Position numbers and translations under genes: made by a program. Positions 12,117-41,362 of a stretch of DNA of 64,000 nt are shown in pieces. Below the pieces are notes generated by a model that was not told the origin of the DNA, made no database searches, and was given only the letters and a program-made list of their open reading frames with translations. The stretch is from Okapia johnstoni (lineage: Eukaryota; Chordata; Mammalia; Artiodactyla; Giraffidae): positions 79,404,385 to 79,468,384 of the forward strand of contig CM044315.1 of assembly GCA_024291935.2 (NCBI GenBank). The letters are read 5' to 3'. Within the stretch, counting starts at the first letter, position 1; every line of letters begins with the position of its first letter.

Positions 12117-12277
12117 GGAAGAATCTCAAAAATTTCTTTATCAGGCAGCAACTAGATTTGTCATTGAGAAACTCTTAAATGTCAGTGGAGGTTTTTTTCT
12201 TTTTTTCCTATCCCCACCTGGGGTTCTCAGGGCCTCTGGAGAAGAGTTTTGTACTTTCACAGGGAGGATGAGAGGGT

Positions 12278-12762
12278 GAAGTGAAGTTGCTCAGTCGTGT
12301 CCGACTCTTTGTGATTCCATGGACTGTAGGCTACAGTCCATGGGATTTTCCAGGCAAGAATACTGGAATGGGTTGCTATTTCCTTCTCCAGGGGATTTTC
12401 CTAACCCAGGGATCGAACCCAGGAAGCACAACAGGATTCCTTGTCCATCACCAACTCCTGGAGTTTACTCAAACTCAGGTCCATTGAGTTGGTGATACCA
12501 TCCAACCATCTCATCCTCTGTTGTCCCCTTTTCCTCCTGCCTTCGATCTTTCCCAGCATCAGAGTCTTTTCCAAAGAGTTAGTTCTTCGCATCAGGTGGC
12601 CAAAGTACTGGAGTTTCAGCTTCAGCATCAGTCCTTCCAATGAATATTCAGGACTAATTTCCCTTAGCATGGACTGGTTGGATCCCCTTGTAGTCCAGGG
12701 GACTCCAGTGTCCGCATTGTAGGCAGACACTTGACTGTCTGAGTTACCAGGGAAGCCCCCAT
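12278..12762 (-). mobile_element. Chimeric Bov-tA SINE with an internal BovB segment
   Basis: The outer parts are a Bov-tA read on the minus strand: the tRNA-like head ends near 12757 (GGGGCTTCCCTGG on minus) and the BovA tail lies at 12278-12420. Between them, within the tRNA-like part, sits a BovB piece (about 12425-12705). The whole is bounded by one perfect 13-bp duplication AGGATGAGAGGGT (12265-12277 and 12763-12775). Bases 12437-12705 are identical by eye to 14069-14337. Confidence 0.85.
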
Positions 12763-12987
12763 AGGATGAGAGGGTAGGGGTGCTAAATGTCTGGCGGTTG
12801 GCATCCGGGGGAGGCGTGAGGGAGGGGCTGGGGCTGTCACTATGAAGTAGATAGATCTTCCCTTCATCCCTCAGTTTTCCACCCTGTACCTCCTCCCTGC
12901 CCTTCAAACCCTGCTTGAGGTCCCTGAGTATGGAAGCCTCCAGAGTTCCTCCATATGCAGCAACACAGTTTACAGAGTTGTTTGGCT

Positions 12988-13287
12988 CTATTTTTCTGGC
13001 TTTGCTGGGTGTTTATTGCTGCTCTCGTGTTGGGTGGGGGGCGCTACTCCTGTGGTTCGAGGGCTTCTCATTGTGGTGGTTTCTTTTGTTGCAGAGCACA
13101 GGCTCTAGGGCCCTCAGGCTTCAGCAGTCGCAGTGCATAGGCTCTGCATAGAGCATGGGCTCAATAGTTGTGGCGCATGGGCTTAGTTGCTTTGAGGCAT
13201 GTGGGATCTTCCCGGGTCAGGGATCGGACCGGAGTCTCCTGCATTGGCAGGCGGATTCTTAACCACTGGACCACCAGGAAAGTCCAT
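12988..13287 (-). mobile_element. Long CHR-1-type SINE
   Basis: Minus copy with the repeated body and head ending CCAGGAAAGTCC. It is flanked by AGAGTTGTTTGGCT (12974-12987) and AGAATTATTTGGCT (13288-13301). Confidence 0.85.
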
Positions 13288-13751
13288 AGAATTATTTGGC
13301 TTTTGAGAGCAGAGCTCTGGGGCCGCAGCAAAGGGCTCTGCACACGGACTCCAGCCAAGCGCCTGTGTTTAATTAACCCTGTGCCTCCAAGCTGACCTTC
13401 TGGGGTAACTCATGCTTCCCAGGCATTAAACCTCTCTGAGGTTAAACTGGGTGAACTGATTTGCTTCATGTTGGTAATCTCCCCTGGTTGGCATTTAGTT
13501 TGTAATTTCTTACAAAGTTTCTATCCAGGTAACGCTTCACAACCTACCTTTTGCCGTCCAAGTATCCGTTGACTTTCATCTGCTATTGCCTCCTTTTCTG
13601 AGCTTTTGTGTTTCTTTTAATATTTCTTTAGTGTTAAATCGGTGAAGTTTTGAGAGGTAGGGGGAAGTAAAGAGGGGCAATCATGTTCAGTTAAGAGACT
13701 CCAGCCACTTATTTATTTTTGTCTCAACTTCTCTTCAAAATAAGATTTGAT

Positions 13752-13878
13752 AGGAATTCCTTGATGGTCCAGTGATGAGGACTTGGTGCTTTCACTGCCA
13801 GGACCTGGGTTTCAATCCCAGGTCGAGGAACTAAGATCCCGCAAGCCACTCGTGGTGGCCAAAAAAAAAAAGAGAGAG
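13752..13878 (+). mobile_element. CHR-type SINE
   Basis: GGAATTCCTTGATGGTCC head, GTGGTGGCC and A11 tail with GA repeats. It is flanked by AGATTTGAT (13743-13751 and 13879-13887). Confidence 0.85.
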
Positions 13879-14005
13879 AGATTTGATGATGATTGAAAAA
13901 ACCAGTAAGTACAATTTTAAAAAGAATTAAAACAGTGGGTAAGGGGGAGAAATGTATCAATTTTGAGTTCCTATTACATCTGTAGGTTTTATGACTCCCA
14001 AATCC

Positions 14006-14445
14006 ATCAGTTCAGTTGCTCAGTCATGTCCGACTCTTTGCGATTCCATGGACTGCAGCACAACGGGCTTCCTTGTCCATCACCAACTCCTGGAGTTTAC
14101 TCAAACTCAGGTCCATTGAGTTGGTGATACCATCCAACCATCTCATCCTCTGTTGTCCCCTTTTCCTCCTGCCTTCGATCTTTCCCAGCATCAGAGTCTT
14201 TTCCAAAGAGTTAGTTCTTCGCATCAGGTGGCCAAAGTACTGGAGTTTCAGCTTCAGCATCAGTCCTTCCAATGAATATTCAGGACTAATTTCCCTTAGC
14301 ATGGACTGGTTGGATCCCCTTGTAGTCCAGGGGACTCTCAAGAGTCTTCTCCAATACCACAGTTCAAAAGCATCAGTTCTTCGGGGCTCAAATTTCTTTA
14401 TAGTCCAACTCTCACATTCATACATGACTACTGGAAAAACCATAG
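14006..14445 (-). mobile_element. BovB LINE 3' fragment
   Basis: Minus-strand BovB C-terminal coding remnant ([38 protein letters not shown]) plus 3' end (the complement of GACTGAGCAACTGAACTGA at the left). Bases 14069-14337 match the core of the chimeric element at 12.4-12.7 kb. Confidence 0.9.
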
Positions 14446-14619
14446 AACATGACTAAATGATCACAGACATCTTCCTTGGTAGGTTTTATACACCCTTCAA
14501 TGAGTCCCATCATCAAGGCCTCCCACCTGCTCCTGTGCCTGTGTTGGTCCTATTTCAGTGTCTGTTATCACTCTCTAGTCACTCAAGAGATATCTTTGCT
14601 GTATTCCCCTCCCTTGCCC

Positions 14620-15260
14620 TCCTCATCAGAACTGTTGCCAGACTCTTACCAATTAGACCATCAAATTTCCCTCAGATTGTCTATCTCCATCTCCGCTGCC
14701 ACTGTTGTAGTTTACCCCTATCCCCCACGGGGGTCCCTGCTTCAGCCTCCTAACTGATCTTCAGGTTTATCCCATCCTAATCTCCACAGTGATGTGAAAG
14801 ACTTTTTTTTTTTAATCATTACAATAAAATGTGCTTTACTTTTTTATACAGTTTTAAAGGTTACACTCCATTTACAGTTATTACAAAATATTGGCTATAT
14901 TCTCCGTGTATTGATGTGAGATTCTTTAAAAAAAATGCAAATAGAGCAGATTTGCCTAAAACTCTTCAGTTGTTTCCCATTACTCTCAAGATAAAGTTCC
15001 AAACATCTCAGGCCAAAGAACATCTTCCATGTACATTTTTCCACAACTGAAATCTGACTCTGTCCCCAGCACCAGTCCATCCTCTACATTACTGCTTCCA
15101 GTGGGAATTAAGAGGAGACTGCTAGCTTCCCCCACTTCACACACTATTCTCTAAGGTCCTCATACTGTTTCTCAGTCACTTCCTTTCCTCTGATATCAGG
15201 CCTCTTTCCCCCTCTCCCTTGACCCAGTGCTGATTCACTAGCCACTCCCTCCTGCACTAA
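14620..15260 (+). mobile_element. L2 3' region fragment
   Basis: Degenerate match to the L2 C-terminal block: CTCTTCAGTTGTTTCCCATT and CTCAAGATAAAGTTCCAAAC. Confidence 0.45.
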
Positions 15261-15439
15261 GCCCTCCTATTTGCCCACAAGCTGCCAGGCAATTCCAACA
15301 TCAACCTGTTCCATCTTCGTGATTTTGGCCAGCATCGTCCCTGGCACATTATGATATTCAACAAGTGTTATTTAAATTGCCATTCAACACACTGTGTTCA
15401 TAATGAGCACTTTACTTTCCTAAACTCCACACAGTAATT

Positions 15440-15600
15440 AATTAAACAGATGTCCTGGGTGCCAGTCCTAGCCAAGCACAAGGACTGGCAGTGGTTAACA
15501 TAACAAATATATTCTTTGCTCTCAAGGTGCTTGCTGACTAATGAGGCAGACAGAAAGGCAACCAGGTGATTTTATTGAAGAGTGCAAAGTGCTCTAACGG
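15440..15600 (-). mobile_element. L2 3' end fragment
   Basis: CCTGGGTGCCAGTCCTAGCC followed by TCAAGGTGCTTGCTGACTAA resembles the complement of the L2 tail. Confidence 0.4.
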
Positions 15601-16599
15601 GGTTAAACCCGTGATATGTTGGGGCTCACAGGAAAGGCACATGATCTGGACTCTGGTGACCTCCATCCAATTTGGCATTCATACTCATGGTCCACAGCCT
15701 AAACTTTGTGAATGGCCTGGGAAATCTACAACTCCAAGCTCCTTACCCTTCCACCTCTGCCCTCTGTTCTCAGGAGATCTACTTGTGGGCTCAACAAAAA
15801 GTTATAGGCCATTAGGCAAGAATGTCCTCACAGTCTCCTCATTCTTCTCGTGTTATGGAATACATACCCATCCTTCTCTTTTCCTTCTTTACCCCTTTAC
15901 CAGAGCTCTACACCTACCAAACCAGTCTCCTTTGAGCCCTCACTCCATCCATTACTCCCTGTTCCCCTGGGTCCTCAACTGGTCTCTTTAATTAGGCATT
16001 TTTCTGTTAACTTACTTAATTCTTACTGATCCTAAAATAAAAATAAGCAAAAAAAAAAAAAATGAAAACAAAAATCACTTACCTCTACCTCCTGCCCCCC
16101 TCCAGTCGACTTCCTGGTTTTCTCACTTCACCGCAAAGCTTCTACATACTTTCTGTTCCTCCACAGATCATTTTCTCCTCAACTCACTACAGTTCTGTTT
16201 CTCTGCCACCCCTACCCCTCCAACTTGCATTACTTTAGCCTCTGATAACCTCCTAATTGTGCAGGTCAGTGAAGAGGTGCAGGTCAATCTTAGTCCTTTG
16301 CTCACCTGTCCTGTTGGGGCAACACCTAACATCACTGGCCACCTCTCCTGCTCAAAAGGCTTTCTTCCCTCATGCCTCTCCACCCTGACATCTTCTCTTG
16401 GACCGCTCGCTCGTATCCCTGGCTGCTGCCTCTCTCTGCCCCGTCTCTCATTCTCCAGTGCCTGTCACATTGTATGTAAATCCTCAGTAAATTGTCTCAG
16501 ATGTGACTAGGAATCCTTCTGGCCAACTGCCAACCTCACTATCAGCAACTCCATTCAATGTGAAACTTAACAAATAGTGGGAGACAAGTGTGTCCCATC

Positions 16600-16960
16600 C
16601 CACAAGCCCCATCCCTCTAGAGATAACTGAGAAAGACACAGTTCCTGCCCTAAGTGGGTAAGGTTAAGTGTGGCATAGAGCCCTGTAAATAAGCAATTTT
16701 AAGTCCAATAGTGTAGTAAGTGCTAGAATGGGGCAAGCAACAGGATACTGTGGGAATGTGAGCAAGGGACACCCAACCCAGCCTTAGTTTGGGTGGGGCT
16801 GTTATGGAAGGTTTCCAGAGGAGATGCTAACCAGGCTGAAAGGCATCTGCAGCTGGCCAGGTGAAGAGGTGAGGAAATTGTATTCCAGGCAGAGGGAATA
16901 AAACATGTAGAGGCTCAGAGGTATGCAAGTGTAAGGCATATTTAAAGAATTGTGAGTGGG
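16600..16960 (-). mobile_element. L2 fragment
   Basis: CAGTTCCTGCCCTAAGTGGG, AGTAAGTGCTAGAATGGGGC and TTCCAGGCAGAGGGAATAAA follow antisense L2 order. Confidence 0.5.
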
Positions 16961-16964
16961 AGGC

Positions 16965-17181
16965 AGTGCGGTGTAGTGGAACACAGACATTGGAGTTGGA
17001 TGATCTTCTACCTCCAGCCTGTGTTATCTTATGCAAATTACTTAACCTCTCCAGGCTTCACCTCTCTTACCTGAGAAGAGGGGATAATAAGAGTTGACTC
17101 TCATAAGGGTCAACAAATTGCCTAGCATATAGGAAACCCTTGGGCAACAGGAGGGTATTGAAGGGCTTTAAGTCTAGAGTG
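16965..17181 (+). mobile_element. MIR SINE
   Basis: GTGTAGTGGAACACAGACAT, ATTACTTAACCTCTCCAGGC and GGGGATAATAAGAG. Confidence 0.65.
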
Positions 17182-17397
17182 CTAGGCTTCCCTGATGGCT
17201 CAGCAGTAAAGAATCTGCCTGCCAATGCAGGATACATGGGTTCAATCCCTGGGTTGGGAAGATTCCCTGGAGGAGGGTATGGCAACTCACTCAAGTATTG
17301 TTGCCTGGGAAATTCCATGGACAGAGGAGCCAGGTGGGCTACAGTCCATGGGGTTGCAAAAGAGTTGGACATGATGTAGCAACTAAACAACAACAAC
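17182..17397 (+). mobile_element. Bov-tA SINE
   Basis: Complete tRNA-like head (GGCTTCCCTGATGGCTCAGC) plus BovA body and CAACAACAA tail. Flanks are AAGTCTAGAGTG (17170-17181) and AAGTCAAGAGTG (17398-17409). Confidence 0.92.
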
Positions 17398-17709
17398 AAG
17401 TCAAGAGTGACAAGAAATGACTTTGTCCTAGAAATACCATCTTGACTGCAGTACAGAAAGGTGATCAGGAGGGGGCAAGACTAAAGGTGGGACAGCAGTT
17501 AGGAAGCTGTTCCTATAGTCTGGACAAAAGACGTTGATGACACTAGGGCTGGAGAGAAGTAGAAATGTCATACAGGTTGGAGCAGCAGGACCTGGTGACT
17601 GTCTGGAGTATGGAAGCTGGAGGGGTCAGGAAAGATGCCCAGATAACCTTGCTTCCTGCTTCACAGAGAAAACAGAGCCCATCAGGAGCAACTCCCTTCT
17701 GTCCTTCCA

Positions 17710-17835
17710 TTTTTTTTTTTTTTCTTTTGGCTGTGCCACATGGCTTGTGGGATTTCAGTTCCTGGACCAGGGACTGAACCCAGGCCATGGCAGTGAAAGC
17801 CCGGAATCCTAACCACTAGGCCATCAGGGAACTCC
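17710..17835 (-). mobile_element. CHR-type SINE
   Basis: T14 tail on the plus strand, then CTTTTGGCTGTGCCACATGG and ending CAGGGAACTCC. Confidence 0.85.
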
Positions 17836-17989
17836 ATCTCCCTCTACACTTGACCTCACCGCATGGGCACCCAGCTTCACTATGTGTGCTAGATTCTGCT
17901 CCTCTATCTTCAGTCTCTCCACCTCCTCTGATTTCTCTTATACTTATTCCAATCTTTGCCAACCCCAACATAAAATATAAAGACTTTCC

Positions 17990-18440
17990 TTCAAGCTTCT
18001 ATACTCCCTCCCTTCTTTATTTCCAGATTTCTCCCTCTGGCCTACAGGATAAAGTTTACGCTCAGTGTGGCATAAAATATCCTTCAAAACTTGACTCCAG
18101 CCTAGCCTCATGAACAGTCACTTCCACATTGCAACCGGTACCGACTTCTCAACTCCCCAGGCCCTTCCAGGGCCCTCTTGTATCTCAACCCTGCTCTGCC
18201 ATCAGGGAATAGCCAGGCTCCTTTTTGCCCTGACACAATTCCCCAAGACAGCCAGGGGTTCTCAGGTGTGTGGTTCTCTGTATGCTACTCTTCTCCTGCT
18301 ATACTGTAAAACTTTACCATCGCTCCCAGTAGAGTGTGAGTTCCTCAAGGGCAGGGGTTGGTCCTCCCTGTCTCTGTGTCCCTAGGGCCTGGCCTGGCAT
18401 AAAGTAGATGTTTAATAAATGCTCGCTGGATGAATGAGTG
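17990..18440 (+). mobile_element. L2 3' end
   Basis: CTACAGGATAAAGTTTACGC upstream and the characteristic end CTCAAGGGCAGGG then TTTAATAAATGCTCGCTGG and GAATGAG. Confidence 0.7.
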
Positions 18441-19636
18441 GAGAAATCAGCCAGCTCCCGTTTAGATGGTTATATCTGAATGTTCATGATATGTAGGTCC
18501 ATAAAACCACCAACTTCCCAAAGCTGCCATGTGCAGAGTGGCAGATTCCCATCCAAGAAGGCCGGTGCAAAGTCTATGAGGCATTTTACAGCTACGACAG
18601 GAAATAGCAATGTCAGCAGCGGTGTCATCTTTGGACACTAAGGACAGGGATTCAGTGCCATGAACGGTCAGTTAAATTGTAATTGGAGTGAACTGTTCCT
18701 CTGCAAACCATAATGTTCTTTAGCTGCAGCCAAATGGCATTCAAGAAGAGGAGAAAATTTTTTGAAATGTCAAAGAAATCATTTCCAATTTGGTGCTCAC
18801 AACCAGAGACTCTAATGATCAGTGGAAATGAGAAGCAAACAAATTAGCACTAATGGAAAATGGCTTTTGGAGAAGAGGATTTAATTTATAGTCAACTGAT
18901 CATGGCATGCAGCATGCAGTAAAAGTCAGTTTCACCAGCTTGATCATAAGAACCAGAGAATACCCGGAATGCCAGAGAAAAATATACGTGTGCCATCATG
19001 CTTATTGGAATCTCTCTGTAAGTGGCAGCCAATTAAAATGGTCATTATTTTACCTTGGAGAGAAAATGGTCTGAAAAAATCAAAGCACATGAAATTAAAA
19101 TCTGGATTAGGAGCACCTGTCCAAATTGGTTTGTCTGTGGCCTTCTAACCTTGGCAAGGTCTTCTGCAAGGACGACAAACCTACTTTGTCTTCAGCCCAG
19201 AGTGGTCTCTTTGTTTTTAATTTCCTCTCCATCTTCAGAGGTGATTAATAAATCTAGACTCATCCATAAATCATTTCTATAGCAGCCAAATGGTTCTTCT
19301 TCATGCCGGGAAACGAAAATCATAGAAACCTCAAAACCCCCAGCTCTTGTACTAAGCCAAAGGTCCTTAACAACAAGAGAGAAGAGGTATTAAAAATCAG
19401 AAGGTCACTAGGTCTTGTTTCTAAATAAAATTTCTCAGAGGACTTTTTTTGTCCTCCTAAATCAAAAGACATATTTCAAATAGCAAGAAGCTCCAGGACA
19501 TGGGCTGCCAGCCTGGCTCCCTGTCCTCACATGGCCTTGGAGACAAGGCAGTTGCTCTCTCCTGTTCCTGATGGTTCCACCTGCAGAATGGACAGAGGCC
19601 TCTCCCAGTCCTACTCCTCACTCTCAGCTCCTCATT

Positions 19637-19691
19637 CAGAGAGAGAGAGAGAGATGGAGGGAGAAGACAGACAAAGAGGGAGAGAGAGAAA
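19637..19691 (+). repeat. GA-rich low-complexity tract
   Basis: AGAGAGAGAGAGAGA and related purine runs, followed by a long C/T-rich region to about 20340 that I cannot assign. Confidence 0.8.
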
Positions 19692-19739
19692 CATTCTCCT
19701 TCCAAACTTCATGCCCAGGGTGTCCTGGCCTTCACCTTC

Positions 19740-20340
19740 ACCTTAGGGCCAAACACACTACAGTTTGTCACTTTCTCCTCGTAGACATTCTTCCTTCTGC
19801 TCCCTACTCATACTCTCTTCACACACCCCTTCTGCTCCCCACCAGCTCCCCACAGACTCCATATGCCCCCATCTCTTCCCCACAGTCAGCTGCCATTCCC
19901 TCTATCCTCTCTCCACAGACCATTTTCCCTATCGCTTTCCTGCAAAACCCTCTGCCTTCACCAGCTGCCCAGGCTTACCCTCATTCTCTACCCACAGACC
20001 CCCTTTTCCTCACCCCAGACTCAATTCTGCCTCTGGCTCCACTCTGCAGGACTGTCCTCATGCTCTCCCCCCAAAATGTAAATTATCTGGTCAACCAGAG
20101 TCTCTCTGCCCAAGTTCTCCTCACCCCTTCATTGCTCTACGCTTCATCTTCCCGGACCTGATTTCTTGCCTTTCCTTCCCTTCCAACCTTCTTACGCTGC
20201 CCTCAAAAACTTTCGTTCCTGATCAGCAAAGTCTCCCCCACCCTTATCCCCTCAGCGCCTCCACACTTGCCCTGCCTACCTCCAGCCTACCTCGAAAGCT
20301 GGGTCTTCCTCAGGGCACCATTTCTGCATAGCTAACCCTG
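19740..20340 (+). repeat. C/T-rich region with spurious open frames
   Basis: About 600 bases with few purines on the plus strand. Two overlapping frames are open for 196 and 188 codons because G- and A-dependent stops are rare, giving Ser/Pro/Leu-rich nonsense. It may be the 5' part of the adjoining L2. Confidence 0.6.
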
Positions 20341-21067
20341 GAGAAGTCTGCTTACACTCTTACATCCCAGGGATCTCAGGGCTGGGAGAGAGGCTAGGGT
20401 CTCCCTACCAAAGCCCACCTTAGTTCCTACTCTACCTGTTCTTTGTGAAAACACTTGCTACTTTAGCATCATGCCATTCAGCTGTATTAACCTTTGCCTC
20501 TCCTCCTGCTGTCATCTACAGACTACAGAACAACCTGCTATATTCATCAAGGACCTTGGTACCTGGCTCACAAGCATCCTCCTCCCTTTCCCCCCTTCAT
20601 GTTTTGCCATCACCTGGGGGGATTTCAATGGCCATATCAACATCCTGGCTGTCTTCTGTACTCCATTTTGGCACCCCACTACCGTGGCCACACCCTGGAC
20701 CTTGTCATCACCTGAAACTACTCAAACTTCATTACTCCACTTTGTGATTATAATTCTCTCATTCAACTGTTTCCAAGATCTGGGTTCTCTGACTTCACTG
20801 AGACCTCTAGCCCATAACACTTTTACACTCTCCTATGCAGTTTAGGGTCTATGGTCCACCATCTCAATCACTCTTTTGCCAGGATCCTCAACTTCCTTTT
20901 CCTTTGTCCTTCCATTTCATCTACCTGATAAAATTCAAACTGAGATCAACTCAATTCACCTTTCTGCACCCACCAGTAGAAGGCTGAATATTTTTGGGGG
21001 AAAAATACATAGCACACAACCTGCAGACTGCTGCTGCAATAAATTCATGGTCTCCAACCTCAACAGG

Positions 21068-21329
21068 ACTGATGCTGACGCTGAAACTCCAATACTTTGG
21101 CCACCTGATGTGAAGAACTGATTCTTTGGAAAAGACCCTGATGCTGGGAAAGATTGAAGGCGGAAGGAGAAGGGGACGACAGAGGATGAGATGGCTGGAT
21201 GGCATCACTGACCCAACGGACATGAGTTTGAGTAGACTCTGGAAGTTGGCAATGGACAGGGAGGCCTGTCATGCTACAGTCCATGGGGTTGCAAAGAGTT
21301 GGACATGACTGAGCGACTGAATTGAACTG
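21068..21329 (+). mobile_element. BovB LINE 3' fragment inserted in an L2
   Basis: A 5'-truncated BovB end with translation [20 protein letters not shown]. It is flanked by a perfect 12-bp duplication AACCTCAACAGG (21056-21067 and 21330-21341). It splits the older L2 copy. Confidence 0.9.
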
Positions 21330-22117
21330 AACCTCAACAGGGCTCATAATTGCCCAGAAATCTGTGGGCTAGCTCAGTCAACCTGCTTCCATTCTCCATG
21401 GCAGCTATTTCAATCCTCCTCTGCTCATCTCAAATCTTGCACTCCATCTCCAACCTCTCTCTCCCTGGCTAATACCACGGTCCTACTACACAGAAAAAAT
21501 AGAATCCACCAAACATGAATTTTCTCAACTTCCTGCTACCAAATCTACTAATGTACTAGTCTTACATGCTTCCTTTCTGTCACAAGGCAGACATCCCTTG
21601 AAGTGAATTTTGCCACCAATGCTTTGGATTCCCAACCTTATTCTTTACCTGGGGGCACCACTCTGTTTTTTCCTCTTCCCTATAATCTTCTTCCTCTTTG
21701 CTGGATCCATACCGACAGCATTTCTCCCATATGAATAAAAACCCGTCTCTCCTTCCAGCTATCACCTTCTCTCTCTTCTCCTAAAGAGCCAAACTTCTTG
21801 AAAGTATAGTTTTCACTTCCTCATCTTCCCACTTACTTTTCAGCTCAATGTAATTCGACCTCTGCTCCTGCAGTTCCACTGAAACTGCCTTTAGAACCAC
21901 TTCCTTGTTTCTAAATTCAGTGAGTCTTTTTAGATTTTATTTAAGTTGATTAGTAATCAAACTTTAACGCTTTTCTCCTTGGTTACTGTTAAAGCACGTT
22001 CTACTACTGATTAATGAACTACTGTAGACACTTCACCTCAATTACCTTTGCAGATTCATTCTCCTTTGCCAGAACCACAAACACAGGTGCTTCTCAGGGT
22101 TCTGTCCTAGGCTCTCT

Positions 22118-22306
22118 CTTCTTCTTTTAAAAACGTTTATTTGAAATAAACTCCCACATGCTTAGTTGTGGCATGCGGGATCTTTAGTTTCAGCATGAGA
22201 ACTCTTCATTGCGGCACGTGGGATCTAGTTCCCTGACCAGGGATCAAACCCAGGTCCCCTGCACTGGGAGCATGGAGTCTCAGCCACTGGACCATCAAGG
22301 AAGTCC
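22118..22306 (-). mobile_element. CHR-type SINE nested in an L2
   Basis: Minus copy with TTGTGGCATGCGGGATC and the head complement CAAGGAAGTCCCC. L2 sequence continues on both sides. Confidence 0.85.
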
Positions 22307-23258
22307 CCTCTTCTCTTCTTTCTCTACACAGGCTCTCCAGGCAAGCCAAACAAATCAATCCAGTGTGTGGCTGCCATCTTTAGGGCACTACAGACTACAT
22401 ATTTTAATTTCCAGTTTAGACTTGTCTTGCAAACTCCAGTCAGGCATACTCAGCTGCTTCCTGGAGACTTCCACTTGGATATCCCACTGGCACCTCAAAC
22501 TCACCAAGCCCAGAACTGATTCTTTCCTAGCAACTCTCTTTTCTGTTTGCCCAAGGCAGGAATTTAGACATTCTTCACGTTTCCTACTTACCCCACATCC
22601 AACCAGTCACCAAGTCCAGTTCTTTTAAACTCATAAGTGTCTAAGGAATCCATCCTTCTCTTCAATTCTGTTACCTCTCCATGCTTCAGGGCACCATAAT
22701 CCTTTCACATGATTGAAACAACTTCCTAAACTGGTCTCCCTCCTTCTCCCAGTCTCCAAGCCATTCTTTTCATTGATCTTTCTAAAACATTAATCTGATT
22801 GTTACTCTTTTGTTTAAACCTCTGCAGCCTTCCCATTGTCCTTAGGATAAAGTCTAAGCTCTGGTGTGCAGTGGCATAAAATGCATTGGAAATATTTTTC
22901 CATCAGTAAGATCTACCCATAAGCTCAGGGTTGAGTGTGGCATCAAAGACCCTCCAGAATCTGGACCTACCTGTTCTTCCAAGGTTGCTCTCCCATTAGT
23001 CTCTCCTCTGGCCATTAGACGCTCATAGTTCCTGGCACCAACCCCTCACTTTCCTCTTTGAGCCATGCAGGACTCATGTCTCCACAAGTCTTTCAAAGCC
23101 CAGCTCAAGAGCCATCTGCACTGCCAAAAATTCCCCTTCTAATTCTAAGCTCCTAAAATACTTAGGGTCTACTCTTCTTGTAGTATTTATCCCTCGCATA
23201 GTATTAGAGCTGGTTCATGCACAGTTTCTCTCCCTCTCCTTTTAAGAATTACGGAAGT

Positions 23259-23374
23259 GAAGCGAAGTGAAAGTCGCTCAGTCGTGTCCAACTCTTTGCG
23301 ACCCCATGGACTGTATAGGGAATACTCCAGGCCAGCATATTGGAGTGGGTAAGCCTTTCCCTTCTCCAGGAAAC
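23259..23374 (-). mobile_element. Bov-A monomer SINE
   Basis: AAGTCGCTCAGTCGTGTCCA to CTTCTCCAGG. Flanks are TTACGGAAGT (23249-23258) and TTATGGAAGT (23375-23384). Confidence 0.85.
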
Positions 23375-23844
23375 TTATGGAAGTCAGGGTCAAAAACAAT
23401 CCTAACTAGAGTCAGCTTATGTAACAGATGGTAAGTAAATATTGTTTAAGTGCGTGGATAAATTTAAGAAAACTTTACTCCCTAACCCCTTATGTCGCTC
23501 ACGAAGAGGGCACTCTTTAAAGTCTTCTCCAGAAGATAGCACCTCCTTTGCATCCTACCCATCCCACCATTCAAAATAAGCCTCGACCAACTGGGTGGAC
23601 CACGGGCTGGCACGCACCCCTGTGGCCGTTTTGCATGGTTTTCTACCTCCAGCCCTCGGAGCTGCGGTTGGTAGAGGTCGGTGGAAGTAGCTAGATGATG
23701 CAAGTCAAAGGGCACTGTTGTCCGTCCGGTAGGATAAGACGCGGTTAAGAAGGGAAACCCTCCTGATCCCCAGAAAACTCAACTCTCCCACAGACCCCCT
23801 TACCTACACGGGAGGGTGGGGACTCTTCCTGACTGGCGTCTTAG

Positions 23845-41362
<17,518 letters not shown>

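Larger units (their letters stand above)
20440..23440 (+). mobile_element. Ancient L2 (CR1-like) LINE, unusually long, split by BovB, CHR and Bov-A insertions
   Basis: The 5' part translates to endonuclease words GDFNGHIN (about 20620) and GHTLDLVIT (about 20700), in different frames. A reverse-transcriptase-like GCTTCTCAGGGTTCTGTCCT and the C-terminal block (AGGATAAAGTCTAAGCTC) follow. BovB (21068-21329), a CHR SINE (22118-22306) and a Bov-A (23259-23374) interrupt it. Boundaries are approximate. Confidence 0.7.
7451..23803 (-). other. ARMH1: ARMH1 first intron (predicted)
   Basis: A 16-kb interval between the predicted non-coding exon and the coding exon, densely filled with transposons. 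It also has two stretches of unique-looking sequence: 7.9-8.8 kb and 18.45-19.45 kb. Other untranslated exons could hide here. Confidence 0.5.

Noticed and set aside
14016..14456. 146-codon plus-strand frame and the similar one at 12441
   Set aside because: Antisense shadow of BovB sequence; the minus strand carries the reverse-transcriptase remnant.
19571..20331. Open frames of 196 and 188 codons on the plus strand
   Set aside because: Two frames are open over the same C/T-rich DNA. The products are low-complexity Ser/Pro/Leu sequence with no family resemblance, and there are no splice or promoter signals.
23482..23715. 77-codon minus-strand frame near the ARMH1 predicted first exon
   Set aside because: It lies in the predicted intron, has no similarity I know and no good splice acceptor tied to it. 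The ARMH1 start is firmly at 7428.
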